NCBI GenBank assembly: GCA_964643325.1
Contig: CAZXSE010000001.1
Location: forward strand, 62,001-126,000
DNA length: 64,000 nt
Origin: Fredricksoniimonas sp964643325
Lineage (GTDB): Bacteria; Omnitrophota; Gorgyraeia; Zapsychrales; Fredricksoniimonadaceae
Reading direction: 5' to 3'
Positions 42,979 through 51,610 of the stretch are shown here, one piece after another (position 1 is the stretch's first letter; the number at the start of each line of letters is the position of its first letter). Under the pieces are notes generated by a model, which saw nothing but the letters and a program-made list of their open reading frames with translations, did not search any database and had not been told where the DNA came from. Both the position numbers and the translations under genes were made by a program.

Positions 42979-44748
42979 ATGCTCACCAGTATGATCGAAC
43001 GCCTCAAAAAAGCCCTCTCCCGCAACGAGAACGTGTACCTGCTCTTGGCCGTCATGGCATGCGCGGCCTATTGCCTGTGCCTGCCCAACGAGATGTTCTG
43101 GGACGATCATGATTTCATCCTCAAGAACACCTACATCAAGGACTGGCGGTTCTGGCCGAACTTCTTCACCGAAAACATCATTGCAGGCAATCACCTCATC
43201 AGCAATTACTGGCGCCCCCTGCTGCAGACGATCTTTGCGATTGAATGGCATTTATGGAGCGACTGGGCCTGGGGCTGGCATGCCGTGGCGATCGCCTGGC
43301 ACGCCGCAGCGGCCATGATGTTGTTCAAAACCGTGCATATTCTCCTGAAAGGCCGCACGCTCGCGATCCTGACAGCGCTGCTGTGGCTCGTGCACCCCGT
43401 GCATACGGAAGCGGTGGTCTATCCCAACAGCATGGGCGACGCGCTCGCCACATTCTTCGTGCTCGCCGGTATTTACGGCTACGCGCGCTTTCGCGAAGGC
43501 CGCAAACCAACGCGCTGGTATGCCATGGCACTTGCCATGTACCCGCTGGCGCTTTTGTCCAAGGAGACCGGCATCCTCCTGGTCGCCTTCATCGGGCTCG
43601 CGGACTTCCTGTTGATCCCCGACGAACAAGGCGCCGCGCCCGGCCATTACCAGCGCATCCTCAGGATCCTCAAACGCATCTGGCCTTTTATCCTCATGGC
43701 GGTCGTTTATCTTGTACTGCGCGCCACGGTGCTCAATTTCCGTAATTCGTTCAATTTCTACGATGAGGTCACGCCCTTCACGTCGAACTTCTGGCTGCGC
43801 CTGGGCACGTTCTTTCGCGTGATCGCGCTCGATGCCGGATTTATCTTTATTCCGTATGAACTGCGCGTGGAACGGCTGATCGACACACCCAAAACACTCC
43901 TGGAGCCTGATGTCCTTTGGGGCATGGCCATTTGCGCGGGCATGACGATCCTTGCGATCCGTAACTGGACGCGACGTCCGGCCATCGCCTTCGGCATCCT
44001 GTGGTTCTTTGTCGCGATCCTTCCCACGTGCAACCTGTTCGTCATCATCAACGCGATGGTCTATGAACATTTCCTGTACGCCGCGCTGGCCGGGATCCTG
44101 ATCGCAATACTGACCTTCGCGCTGGAATGGGCGCATGACGCGCGCCGGCGCCGTCTCCTTTTTGCAGCCGTAATGGGTATCATCCTGATCTTCACGGGGC
44201 GCTGTGCCTGGCGCTGCCTGGACTGGCGCACAGCCACCGGGTTCTATGAGCAGCTGCTGCCTCATGTGCCGACGAGTTACCGCGTCATCAATAATCTGGG
44301 CATGGCTTACGCCGAAAGCGGCTCTCCGGAGAAAGCGCTGGCCACCTATGCCAAGGCGATCGCACTCGACCCGACGAATGCCGTAGCCTATCACAATACA
44401 GCCAACATCCACCGCGACGCCGGCCGTAAGGATGTCGCCCGGATCTATTATGAAAAAGCCCTGGAGCTGCAGCCGAACTTCATCTTCTCCTACAAATCCC
44501 TGGCCCAGATCTATATCGACAACAACGAATACAACAAGGCGCGCCTTTTGCTCGAAAAGTATTACCTGATGTGCGACGAGCAGGCCTACATCCTGAAACT
44601 GCTCACCGAGCTGGCTTTCCGCGAAGGCGCCCATGCCGAAGCCAGGAACTATCTGCTCATGACCCTGCAGTTAAGGCCTAATGATCCGGATGCTCTCGCC
44701 GCGCTCAAGACGCTGGAAAAGATATCAGAAAAAAAGCCCGTCAAATGA
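42979..44748 (+). CDS. TMTC-like membrane glycosyltransferase with C-terminal TPRs
   Basis: From the ATG at 42979 the protein has 589 residues; the frame opens at 42928 but lacks support there. About ten membrane segments cover residues 20-415. The first periplasmic loop has FWDDHDFIL, the paired acidic residues typical of GT-C transferases, and WLVHPVHTEAVVYPNSMGD resembles the TMTC/DUF1736 family. The last 150 residues form about four TPRs, such as NNLGMAYAESGSPEKALATY and NTANIHRDAGRKDVARIYYE. This arrangement is that of polyprenyl-phosphate-sugar protein O-glycosyltransferases, so periplasmic protein glycosylation is likely; acceptor and sugar are unknown. The stop codon lies within the following terminator hairpin. 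Confidence 0.87.
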   Translation: MLTSMIERLKKALSRNENVYLLLAVMACAAYCLCLPNEMFWDDHDFILKNTYIKDWRFWPNFFTENIIAGNHLISNYWRPLLQTIFAIEWHLWSDWAWGWHAVAIAWHAAAAMMLFKTVHILLKGRTLAILTALLWLVHPVHTEAVVYPNSMGDALATFFVLAGIYGYARFREGRKPTRWYAMALAMYPLALLSKETGILLVAFIGLADFLLIPDEQGAAPGHYQRILRILKRIWPFILMAVVYLVLRATVLNFRNSFNFYDEVTPFTSNFWLRLGTFFRVIALDAGFIFIPYELRVERLIDTPKTLLEPDVLWGMAICAGMTILAIRNWTRRPAIAFGILWFFVAILPTCNLFVIINAMVYEHFLYAALAGILIAILTFALEWAHDARRRRLLFAAVMGIILIFTGRCAWRCLDWRTATGFYEQLLPHVPTSYRVINNLGMAYAESGSPEKALATYAKAIALDPTNAVAYHNTANIHRDAGRKDVARIYYEKALELQPNFIFSYKSLAQIYIDNNEYNKARLLLEKYYLMCDEQAYILKLLTELAFREGAHAEARNYLLMTLQLRPNDPDALAALKTLEKISEKKPVK

Positions 44749-44757
44749 CGGGCTTTT
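44732..44757. terminator. Bidirectional intrinsic terminator
   Basis: AAAAGCCCGTC and GACGGGCTTTT form a strong GC-rich stem with a four-base loop. T4 follows on the plus strand and T7 on the minus strand. It ends the glycosyltransferase gene on one side and modular exported protein 2 on the other. Confidence 0.93.
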
Positions 44758-44777
44758 GATGATCGACCATCTTATTT

Positions 44778-47700
44778 TCATTGCAAGATCGTCTTGACCG
44801 GCATGATGTTAACAATGACCGGCGTGAACCCGGCAACGCCTTCGGCCTTGATGCGTTCGATAACCGCAGGGTCGACCTTCACTGTAACGGCCTCATTCGT
44901 ACGCTCGATCTTCAAGTTCAATGCCGCGAGATCAAAGTCGATGCCGCCGAGATCTTGGGAGGCCGCTATCTGCGGCAGGATCGCCTGTGACAATCCCGCA
45001 TCGCGCCCCGTGACAACCGATGCGTTCAACCACCCGAAAACGCGCCGCGCCTCAAGAACGGCATGTTCCGGCGAATCAGAACCATGTGTTGCATTGCGCA
45101 TTAAGTCGCCCGGCACCCCGAATCGGGGGCGGATCACATCCTTCATGAGCGCCCTCAGCTTCTCGACAGCATTATTGCCGGACTTTAATGTCAGGAACAC
45201 GGGGATCACCTGGCCTTCCCCGGAAATATAATCGACCAGCTCCTGAAAGAACGCTTTTCCGGCATGAACATCATAGAATTCCTTTGCCTGTTCCGACGTC
45301 AACACCATCGCCGGCGCCGTGATCACGTCAAACCCCGCATCACGATACTCCTGAAAGATCGCCTCTTTGTTCTTGACGCCGTCGGGCTTGATCATGGCGT
45401 AAACAGCCCGCCCTTCACGCGCATTCTTAAGGAAATCATGTTGGAATATCGCCAAAGAGGTCACTGCCGCGGCATCGGCCGGCTCGGGCGCATCCGCAAC
45501 ATTCTCCAAAAGGCTCTGTGCGGCATCAATCGTTGAAACAGTGACATCCCCCTGTTCATTGACCACGACATGCACATCTTCCAGAATGATCTTTCCGTCG
45601 GGCATTAACAGGAAGTCTTTTTTGTGCTCGTTCAAGTCCACTTCCGACCCGGTGTTGTTCTCTATCAAGACCTTGCCGCGCAAGATCGCATCTTCGAACT
45701 TCACCACACCTTTAATACTGATCTCTTTTAACGCGTCGACATTCGCATGTCCGAACGCATCCATGACATTCTGGACATCTTCATAATATTTGTCCATGCT
45801 GCCAAAGCCCGGCAGGCTGCCCGGATTATTATTGACCAGTCTCCACGTAGCTGTATCGATCCTGAAATACCCCGAGTCGGCATACAGCCAATGGTCCCAC
45901 GCATACTTGACCGGCGTAAAGAACGTTTCTCTTTCATCCGTATCCGCATTGACAACATAAAGCAAGCGTTCAAATCCATACTTCTTCATCAGACCCCGCA
46001 CCTGAGGATCCTCTGTGGTCACAGCAAAACGATTGATGTTGAGCAACGCAGAGCCCATCGCGCCCTCAAGCTGGATCACTTTCTTCTTCTCCGGACCCTT
46101 CAATTTTTCGTTCAGGATAAGGTCCGGCGTCACGATCTGCGCAAACTTGTTCGGCCCAATGATGTCGTAAAGCTCCTTAAGGAACGGCTGAAGAACGGAA
46201 TAATTAACAAGCGCGATATTAGTATTAAAAAGCTGTCCGCCAGGCTCACCCGTCGTAAGCCCCATCTCCGCAAAGATCTTCTTCTGGTCATCCCCACGCA
46301 CCTGTCCAAGCTCGAGCATGTCGGTCACATACCCGCCCTGGGCAAGCTTCTCACCGCCGATCAATCCGCCTTTCTTATCCAAGGCAGTCTTCGTGGTCGA
46401 TATCATGACGATCGGGACTTTCTTGTCTGCCATCCAGCCGACAATATAAGGATCCGGTGCATTGTTCGTACCATCGCCATTATAAACAGTGCGGATCAGG
46501 ATCTGCCCTTCCGGAAGCTTTGCGGTCAACGCATCCTGCAGGACCATGCTACCCAACTGCCCGTGCCCACCCGGAGCAAGAAATTCATCTGTCATGGAAT
46601 CTGTAGCAATGTCAATGACCGGCAAAGATGCCTGAACGATCTCAGCCGGGATCTCAATATTGTTCTCTGCTAGGACCTGCCGGTACGTTCTCTTGGCTAA
46701 CTGCGGCAATTGGCCGTTGAGACGGTCCCGGAGATAGATCGTTTCATTCAGGAACTTTTGCATCGGCTCAAGGCTCTCGGAATTGACCAGCTCCTGCATG
46801 ATCACCTTGCCGTAATCCCCGGCTGTGTGCAAGACCTGCAGATATTTAAGCTCTGTCGTGCTCACCGGAACTTTGGTAACAACCACCGGATCACCATTCT
46901 CATCAACTCCCGACAGATCAAGAAAGAAATACAGGTCCGTTCCTTTGGCCCCGATCTTGTCGCGCCCCAACTGTTCCTTCAAATAACGCTCGCGGGCCAC
47001 GCTCGTGCCAAGCCCGCCGTTCATCTCATCCGCCCAAAGCACAACACTCTTCGCGGCCGCCAGATTCTCCTGCAGGCGCACCTGCGTTTTGTAATCTTTA
47101 GCCCCCAGGAACTTGTCCCTGTCCTCAGGCGTCATGCGCGCGGAAGGCAAAAAGTTCTTGTCGATAATAAGCTGTTTCTCCTGGCCGGGATTCTTTTTCA
47201 TCCAGACATATTTCGCGAACAGCCCCTCCAGATAACCTTTATCAAATTCAGCCAGCCGGAGCTTATCCGCAAAAACATTCACGTCCGTGCTCATCGTCGG
47301 CACAGACGCATTGTCCTCTGCCATGTCCGCCTGGATGACCGCGACCGTGACCTGATTTAATTCCCCCGTCGATACCTGTGCCGCCCCCGGGATCTGGGCA
47401 GCGTCCGCAACCTTGTGCACGCCTACCGTGGCCGTCACCTGGGCCAGGTCCACGCCGCCCGAAAAATACTGCCGCGGCACAGTTGCCTGCGTCACCGGGT
47501 CCGTGTCTTCCTTTATATAGTTGAATACGCCTTCCTTGTAAGCCGCCACATACCGCTCATAGATTTTTTCTTTATCCGACGCATCCTCTGCGGCAACGCC
47601 CGCCACCTTGCCCTGATCCGCGTACACCTGGGATAACAAACTTTCCTTTAAATTCTTCTTATACCAGGCCGCCAGAATGAGCGCCTGATAGACCTGGCGC

Positions 47701-48500
47701 AACAAAGCAAAATTCTTACCCGTGTTAACTTCCTTCTCGATCTCGGGAAGAATGACCTGGCGCATGGCATCGGCAGACACTTGCGCGGATGCCGCGGCAA
47801 TATCCGTGTTGACCCCTTCAGTGCCGGCGTTCATTCTGCGTGAAAGATAATCCTGTTCCATCATGACCTTCAAATGACTGGCCCCGACAACCGCCGTACC
47901 ATTGACCTCATAGACCGTGGCGCTCTCAGGCATGATCCATACTTTATTGAATGCATTCGCCGGAAGGTCCGCCGAGCCCAGGACTTCACGCGCCTTGGCA
48001 TAAACGCGCGACCAGAATTCTTTTCCGAGCGTCGTTTCCGGATAGATCATGGACGCGGAAAGCTGTTTCAGGACATAATCCTGCGCCAGCAGGTCGCGGC
48101 CCATCTGCGTCTGGCCGAACGACTCGGCTGCAATGCGGTCTTGCTCGTATGGCGAAAGGTTCACCCAAAGATCTTTTTCAGGAATGGTCAGCGCGGCGAG
48201 AAAATATTTTACCAGCTTCCTGGTCTCCGCCTTGAGCATGGCCTGATCGGCCTGCGTGTTCCCGCTGTCCACAATAAAATCAAAGACCAGCGGCTGATCA
48301 GGATGGACCTTGACTGCGCGCAGCATGACCGGAACATAAGCATCCGATACATTGAGCATCTGCCCCGGAACCGGGAGCTCCATCACGCTTTGCGCATATG
48401 TGGTGGCAGGCAAAATAAAGCTCGTGGAAAAGAAGACCGCGGCCTGAACAAGAGAAATGCAACGGAAAAAAGAATTCCTGCGGATCCTGTGTGCTGACAT
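44778..48500 (-). CDS. Modular exported protein 2: N-module, UDP-glucose pyrophosphorylase, nucleoside diphosphate kinase, C-tail
   Basis: This 1240-residue protein has a signal sequence ending near ATTYAQS (38). Residues 47-350 match the N-module of the protein at 12234-14603. A eukaryote-type UDPGP domain (about 480-985) shows NGGLGTS (494-500), PGGHG (643-647), NGDGTNNAPDP (674-684), STTKTALDKKGGLI (701-714), FNTNIALVN (758-766) and VIQLEGAMGSAL (808-819), then a beta-helix-like region. An NDK domain (about 1030-1165) has YAMIKPDGV and the catalytic His in NATHGSDSPE (1136-1145). The shared tail is at 1184-1240. NDK would make UTP from UDP, and UDPGP would use UTP with glucose-1-phosphate. 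Activity outside the cytoplasm would be unusual, so the location is the main uncertainty. GAGGGAG precedes the ATG. Confidence 0.88.
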   Translation of the reverse strand: MSAHRIRRNSFFRCISLVQAAVFFSTSFILPATTYAQSVMELPVPGQMLNVSDAYVPVMLRAVKVHPDQPLVFDFIVDSGNTQADQAMLKAETRKLVKYFLAALTIPEKDLWVNLSPYEQDRIAAESFGQTQMGRDLLAQDYVLKQLSASMIYPETTLGKEFWSRVYAKAREVLGSADLPANAFNKVWIMPESATVYEVNGTAVVGASHLKVMMEQDYLSRRMNAGTEGVNTDIAAASAQVSADAMRQVILPEIEKEVNTGKNFALLRQVYQALILAAWYKKNLKESLLSQVYADQGKVAGVAAEDASDKEKIYERYVAAYKEGVFNYIKEDTDPVTQATVPRQYFSGGVDLAQVTATVGVHKVADAAQIPGAAQVSTGELNQVTVAVIQADMAEDNASVPTMSTDVNVFADKLRLAEFDKGYLEGLFAKYVWMKKNPGQEKQLIIDKNFLPSARMTPEDRDKFLGAKDYKTQVRLQENLAAAKSVVLWADEMNGGLGTSVARERYLKEQLGRDKIGAKGTDLYFFLDLSGVDENGDPVVVTKVPVSTTELKYLQVLHTAGDYGKVIMQELVNSESLEPMQKFLNETIYLRDRLNGQLPQLAKRTYRQVLAENNIEIPAEIVQASLPVIDIATDSMTDEFLAPGGHGQLGSMVLQDALTAKLPEGQILIRTVYNGDGTNNAPDPYIVGWMADKKVPIVMISTTKTALDKKGGLIGGEKLAQGGYVTDMLELGQVRGDDQKKIFAEMGLTTGEPGGQLFNTNIALVNYSVLQPFLKELYDIIGPNKFAQIVTPDLILNEKLKGPEKKKVIQLEGAMGSALLNINRFAVTTEDPQVRGLMKKYGFERLLYVVNADTDERETFFTPVKYAWDHWLYADSGYFRIDTATWRLVNNNPGSLPGFGSMDKYYEDVQNVMDAFGHANVDALKEISIKGVVKFEDAILRGKVLIENNTGSEVDLNEHKKDFLLMPDGKIILEDVHVVVNEQGDVTVSTIDAAQSLLENVADAPEPADAAAVTSLAIFQHDFLKNAREGRAVYAMIKPDGVKNKEAIFQEYRDAGFDVITAPAMVLTSEQAKEFYDVHAGKAFFQELVDYISGEGQVIPVFLTLKSGNNAVEKLRALMKDVIRPRFGVPGDLMRNATHGSDSPEHAVLEARRVFGWLNASVVTGRDAGLSQAILPQIAASQDLGGIDFDLAALNLKIERTNEAVTVKVDPAVIERIKAEGVAGFTPVIVNIMPVKTILQ

Positions 48501-48551
48501 TCCGACTCTCCCTCTTTATATTATTTAAAAACCACCCAAAGATTTGTTCCA

Positions 48552-48580
48552 AGTATATCCGCTGATCTTTTGTTTTTCAA
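48552..48580 (-). promoter_or_regulatory. Promoter of modular exported protein 2
   Basis: Minus-strand TTGAAA (48575-48580), a 17-base spacer and TATACT (48552-48557), 51 bases before the start codon. Confidence 0.78.
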
Positions 48581-48638
48581 GGGCACGAAGTTACATTATT
48601 TATTATTTGTTGCCGGGCGGGAGTCAGCAGGAAAGCTG

Positions 48639-49967
48639 TTAGGGATAGAGAAAAAGGGCCTTGCGCTCATCGGAAGAATTATAGACTTTGACTGCAGAAG
48701 AAATGCCGATGATCCTGGCTGCAATGCGCTTCTTTTTCAAATAGCGCAGGGCTTTAGGAGAGAATGTGAGCCGTTTATGTTTTCCAAGGACCACAAAAAG
48801 AACATCCGGCCCTTTTTTAGTCAGTTCTTCCACAAGGTCGCTGGTGATATGCGGCGGCACGAACTCCTCGGGCTCCTTGAGCTTGCCGTCAGCCCGGATA
48901 TACAAAGGCTTCTCGATCTTGACCTTGCCTGCCATGATCCTGCCGGCAGAGGTCATCCTTAATTTCGGATAATACGAGGCCGTCAACGCCTTAAGGTCAA
49001 TGCCCATGCGCGCCGCGGCCACAGCGCCGAGCATCACGGCATCATCCCCCAACTTAGCGGCAACAACTTTAGGGACGGGCAATCTTTTGAAGAACGGGTC
49101 TTTCTTCAAAGCGCTCTCAACTCTGGGCAGAAAAAAATCCCCGCACGCCTCGATCACGCCGCCGCCAAAAATGAACATCTCCGCATTAAAGACATGGTTC
49201 AATGTCACGCACGCGTGCGCCAGGGTTTCCGCCGCATGGGCCATGGTCCGCGTCACCAGCGGATCCTTGGCTTTCAACGCTTTGGCCAGCGTGCTGCTCT
49301 TGATCTGCCTGAACTTCGGGCCCGCCAGGTCCGTGATGATGGTCTTGGCGCCCTTTTTGATGGCCGCGCGGATATCGCGCTCAATGGCCCAGCGGCCTGC
49401 AACAGCCTCAAGGCATCCGGTATTGCCGCACGTGCACTGCGGCCCCTTGGGATCAACGCAAATATGCCCGAGCTCGGCGGCCGCGCCGTTACGTCCCGTG
49501 ACCAGCATGCCCTTGACAATGACCCCGCCGCCAACGCCCGTTCCAGGAAAAAGCCCGATGATGTTCTGCGCCCGCGCCCCGGCCCCGAGCCACTTCTCGC
49601 CCATGACGCCGAAATTCACGTCATTGCCCACGGCCACGCGGACCTTATATTTTTTCTCAAGGACCTTCTTAAGGTCAACCCCGCCCAGATCAATGTTCGG
49701 CGTCACCACGACCTTGCCGTCATTATCCACAATGCCCGGGACCGCAACGCCAATACCCAGCACTGCGTGGAACGGGACTTCCTTGGCCCGCAAAAGCTCC
49801 CGGACCAATTTCTCAATGACGCCCAAGACCTCTTTCACGCCCGCGCCCGGCGGAGTGGCCTCTTTGTGCTGGGCAGCAATGGACCCCGAAGGCGTCACAA
49901 GCCCACCGTAGACCTTGGTCCCGCCCACATCAATGCCGATAAAATATTTCTCACTCTGACTTTGCAT
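48639..49967 (-). CDS. ROK-family sugar kinase fused to an Mth938-like domain
   Basis: Residues 1 to about 320 form a ROK kinase of glucokinase type: phosphate loop GIDVGGTKVYGG, catalytic GNDVNFGVMGE, GTGVGGG, and the zinc motif CTCGNTGCLEA. The last 100 residues (KVKIEKPLYIRADGKLKEPE, then LFVVLGKHKRLTFSPKALRYL and AVKVYNSSDERK) resemble the Mth938/NDUFAF3-like fold (DUF498), normally a small stand-alone protein. The kinase probably phosphorylates glucose or N-acetyl sugars. The role of the tail is unknown, and I know of no standard example of this fusion. AAAGGA sits just before the ATG. It is a single gene between modular protein 2 and two long hairpins. Confidence 0.88.
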   Translation of the reverse strand: MQSQSEKYFIGIDVGGTKVYGGLVTPSGSIAAQHKEATPPGAGVKEVLGVIEKLVRELLRAKEVPFHAVLGIGVAVPGIVDNDGKVVVTPNIDLGGVDLKKVLEKKYKVRVAVGNDVNFGVMGEKWLGAGARAQNIIGLFPGTGVGGGVIVKGMLVTGRNGAAAELGHICVDPKGPQCTCGNTGCLEAVAGRWAIERDIRAAIKKGAKTIITDLAGPKFRQIKSSTLAKALKAKDPLVTRTMAHAAETLAHACVTLNHVFNAEMFIFGGGVIEACGDFFLPRVESALKKDPFFKRLPVPKVVAAKLGDDAVMLGAVAAARMGIDLKALTASYYPKLRMTSAGRIMAGKVKIEKPLYIRADGKLKEPEEFVPPHITSDLVEELTKKGPDVLFVVLGKHKRLTFSPKALRYLKKKRIAARIIGISSAVKVYNSSDERKALFLYP

Positions 49968-49982
49968 AGATCCTTTGATGTT

Positions 49983-50113
49983 TACTCGACAAGATGTCTG
50001 CAGTCCATGTCCCGTGCGAGTTCCGCAGGCCGTTCCACCAAATCATCTTATTAGAAAAAGGCCGAGGACTGTCTGAGCACCGGGACATGGACAAAGACAG
50101 ATCTTGTCGAGTA
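49983..50113. repeat. Long inverted repeat A
   Basis: TACTCGACAAGAT at 49983 and ATCTTGTCGAGTA ending at 50113 are perfect inverted copies. Pairing continues inward through TCCATGTCCCG and CGGGACATGGA, with small bulges, to a GGCC/GGCC inner pair. The arms are about 37 bases. No coding sequence is visible. Confidence 0.85.
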
Positions 50114-50117
50114 TATA

Positions 50118-50237
50118 CATGTCGCTGGCGGCTTTTGCCATGCCTCGGCGCTCAGCAGAGAGCGGCCTTTCTTAATTTACGGGAAGCCGCTCTCTAATTC
50201 GCGCCTCGGGCATGGCAAAATCCGCTATCGCGACATG
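50118..50237. repeat. Long inverted repeat B
   Basis: CATGTCGC at 50118 pairs with GCGACATG ending at 50237. The pairing continues in blocks: GCGG/CCGC, TTGCCATGCC/GGGCATGGCAA, GCGC/GCGC and GAGAGCGGC/GCCGCTCTC, with a loop near 50166-50184. It is directly adjacent to repeat A. Together they fill most of the 323-base gene-free interval 49968-50290, in which I see no other feature. Confidence 0.85.
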
Positions 50238-50290
50238 CATCGAAACAACCTTATGAATTACACCAAAGCCGCCAGCAACATGCAAATCAT

Positions 50291-51610
50291 CTATTGCGTC
50301 ACGCTTATAATAACATGCCGCGAAAAAGCGCGCTCGAACAGATCGCTTTTGATCTTTCCAAATTCAAGCTCCGCCGCGATATCCTTACAGGCAGTCAATC
50401 CTATTGTAACGTTATCCGTTCCCGCTTCAACCGTAATATCGCTGACCAGGCCCTGGTGCGTGCGATCAAGCCCGTCGGCCAGGCGTACGATCCCGCCGAG
50501 TCGTTCGACCATGACTTTGTGATGATCGGGCAGTGCCGCGAAATATTGATGGCCGGGCTTGGGCAGGGACTTGCGGTGGTAGCGTGCAATGAGCGCCACG
50601 ACCGCGCGCTCACGGTCCGCCAACGGCAGCGTCCTGTCCTCAAGGATCATGTCGCGCGAAGCCTTGTGATGCCCGTCGGCGCCACGCATGATCCCGATAT
50701 CGTGCAAGAGCGCCGCGGCCTGCAAGAGCGCCCGCTGGCGTGCGCCATAACCATGCACGGCGTGCAATGCGTCAAAGATCCTCAATGACAATGACGCCAC
50801 CTGCAGCGCGTGCGGCTTTTCATAGCGGCAACGCTCGCCGAACCTGAGGGCCTCTTCGATCAGATCGCCTCTCACGTCTTCCGGCACCACATCCGCCGGA
50901 GAGCATGCCCCGGTGAACGCCTGGACAAGGACCCGTGGGAATCCCTGTGCCTCCATTTCCCTGACAACAAGGGCCATGTCATACGCCACACGGTGGTTGG
51001 CCACGCCAATGCCGGCCGGCGTGATCTCGAGCAAAGAGAATGACGCGCGCCCGTCGCCGCCAAAAGGCCTGCCGACAGACCCGGGATTGACCAAAAGCGT
51101 TGTGCCGATCTCGCGCGAAAAAGCGTCATGCGTGTGGCCGGCGCAAATGATATCCGCATCCGCCCCCCGGGCCATCTCAACAAGGCGCTCTTGCGGCGTA
51201 TGCACCGTGATCCCCTCATCGGCACTGGCCGGACTGCCATGGACCAGGAGTACCCGGCGGCCATGCGCATTCACACGCAGGATCTCCGGCAATCCTTTAA
51301 GATGGTCCACAACATCCGGCGCTAGCATCTTGTGTGTCCATGCAAAAATAAAAGTTTTATAGGCCTCTTTTGCGTTGTCGAGGATCTTCTGGACTTTCGC
51401 GGCGGAAACGACCTTCGCGTCGTGATTCCCGGAAATGATATATTGCGCCTTCTCGCGGATCAGGCGATCACATTCATTGGGGAACGGGCCGTAACCGACC
51501 ACATCCCCAAGGCACCAGATCGCGTCATAGGACGTGGCGGCCGCGGCGGCAAGAACAGCCTCGAGGGCCGGAAGATTGGCGTGAATATCAGCAAGAAGAA
51601 GGATCCTCAT
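50291..51610 (-). CDS. Metallophosphoesterase fused to a Ppx/GppA-type HD domain
   Basis: From the ATG at 51610, which overlaps the CHAD gene stop as ATGA, the protein has 439 residues. The first 235 are a YfcE-like metallophosphoesterase with LLLADIHANLPAL, LGDVVGYGP, SGNHDA, LVHGSP and CAGHTHDAF. The remaining 200 resemble the HD-like C-terminal domain of Ppx/GppA exopolyphosphatases: ALLHDIGIMRGADGHHKAS, ARYHRKSLPKPGH and VRLADGLDRTHQG. Similar blocks occur in the Ppx protein encoded at 54520-56052. The phosphoesterase could cleave phosphate esters, nucleotides or polyphosphate. Its position at the end of the polyphosphate genes favours a role in that metabolism. The fusion is unusual. Confidence 0.87.
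   Translation of the reverse strand: MRILLLADIHANLPALEAVLAAAAATSYDAIWCLGDVVGYGPFPNECDRLIREKAQYIISGNHDAKVVSAAKVQKILDNAKEAYKTFIFAWTHKMLAPDVVDHLKGLPEILRVNAHGRRVLLVHGSPASADEGITVHTPQERLVEMARGADADIICAGHTHDAFSREIGTTLLVNPGSVGRPFGGDGRASFSLLEITPAGIGVANHRVAYDMALVVREMEAQGFPRVLVQAFTGACSPADVVPEDVRGDLIEEALRFGERCRYEKPHALQVASLSLRIFDALHAVHGYGARQRALLQAAALLHDIGIMRGADGHHKASRDMILEDRTLPLADRERAVVALIARYHRKSLPKPGHQYFAALPDHHKVMVERLGGIVRLADGLDRTHQGLVSDITVEAGTDNVTIGLTACKDIAAELEFGKIKSDLFERAFSRHVIISVTQ

Noticed and set aside
42922..43251. N-terminal extension of the PG-binding lipoprotein
   Set aside because: It would be antisense to the glycosyltransferase gene and would bury the signal peptide in the protein interior.
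49968..50290. Small protein genes in the hairpin interval
   Set aside because: Short frames follow the inverted repeats and lack ribosome-binding sites or recognisable sequence.
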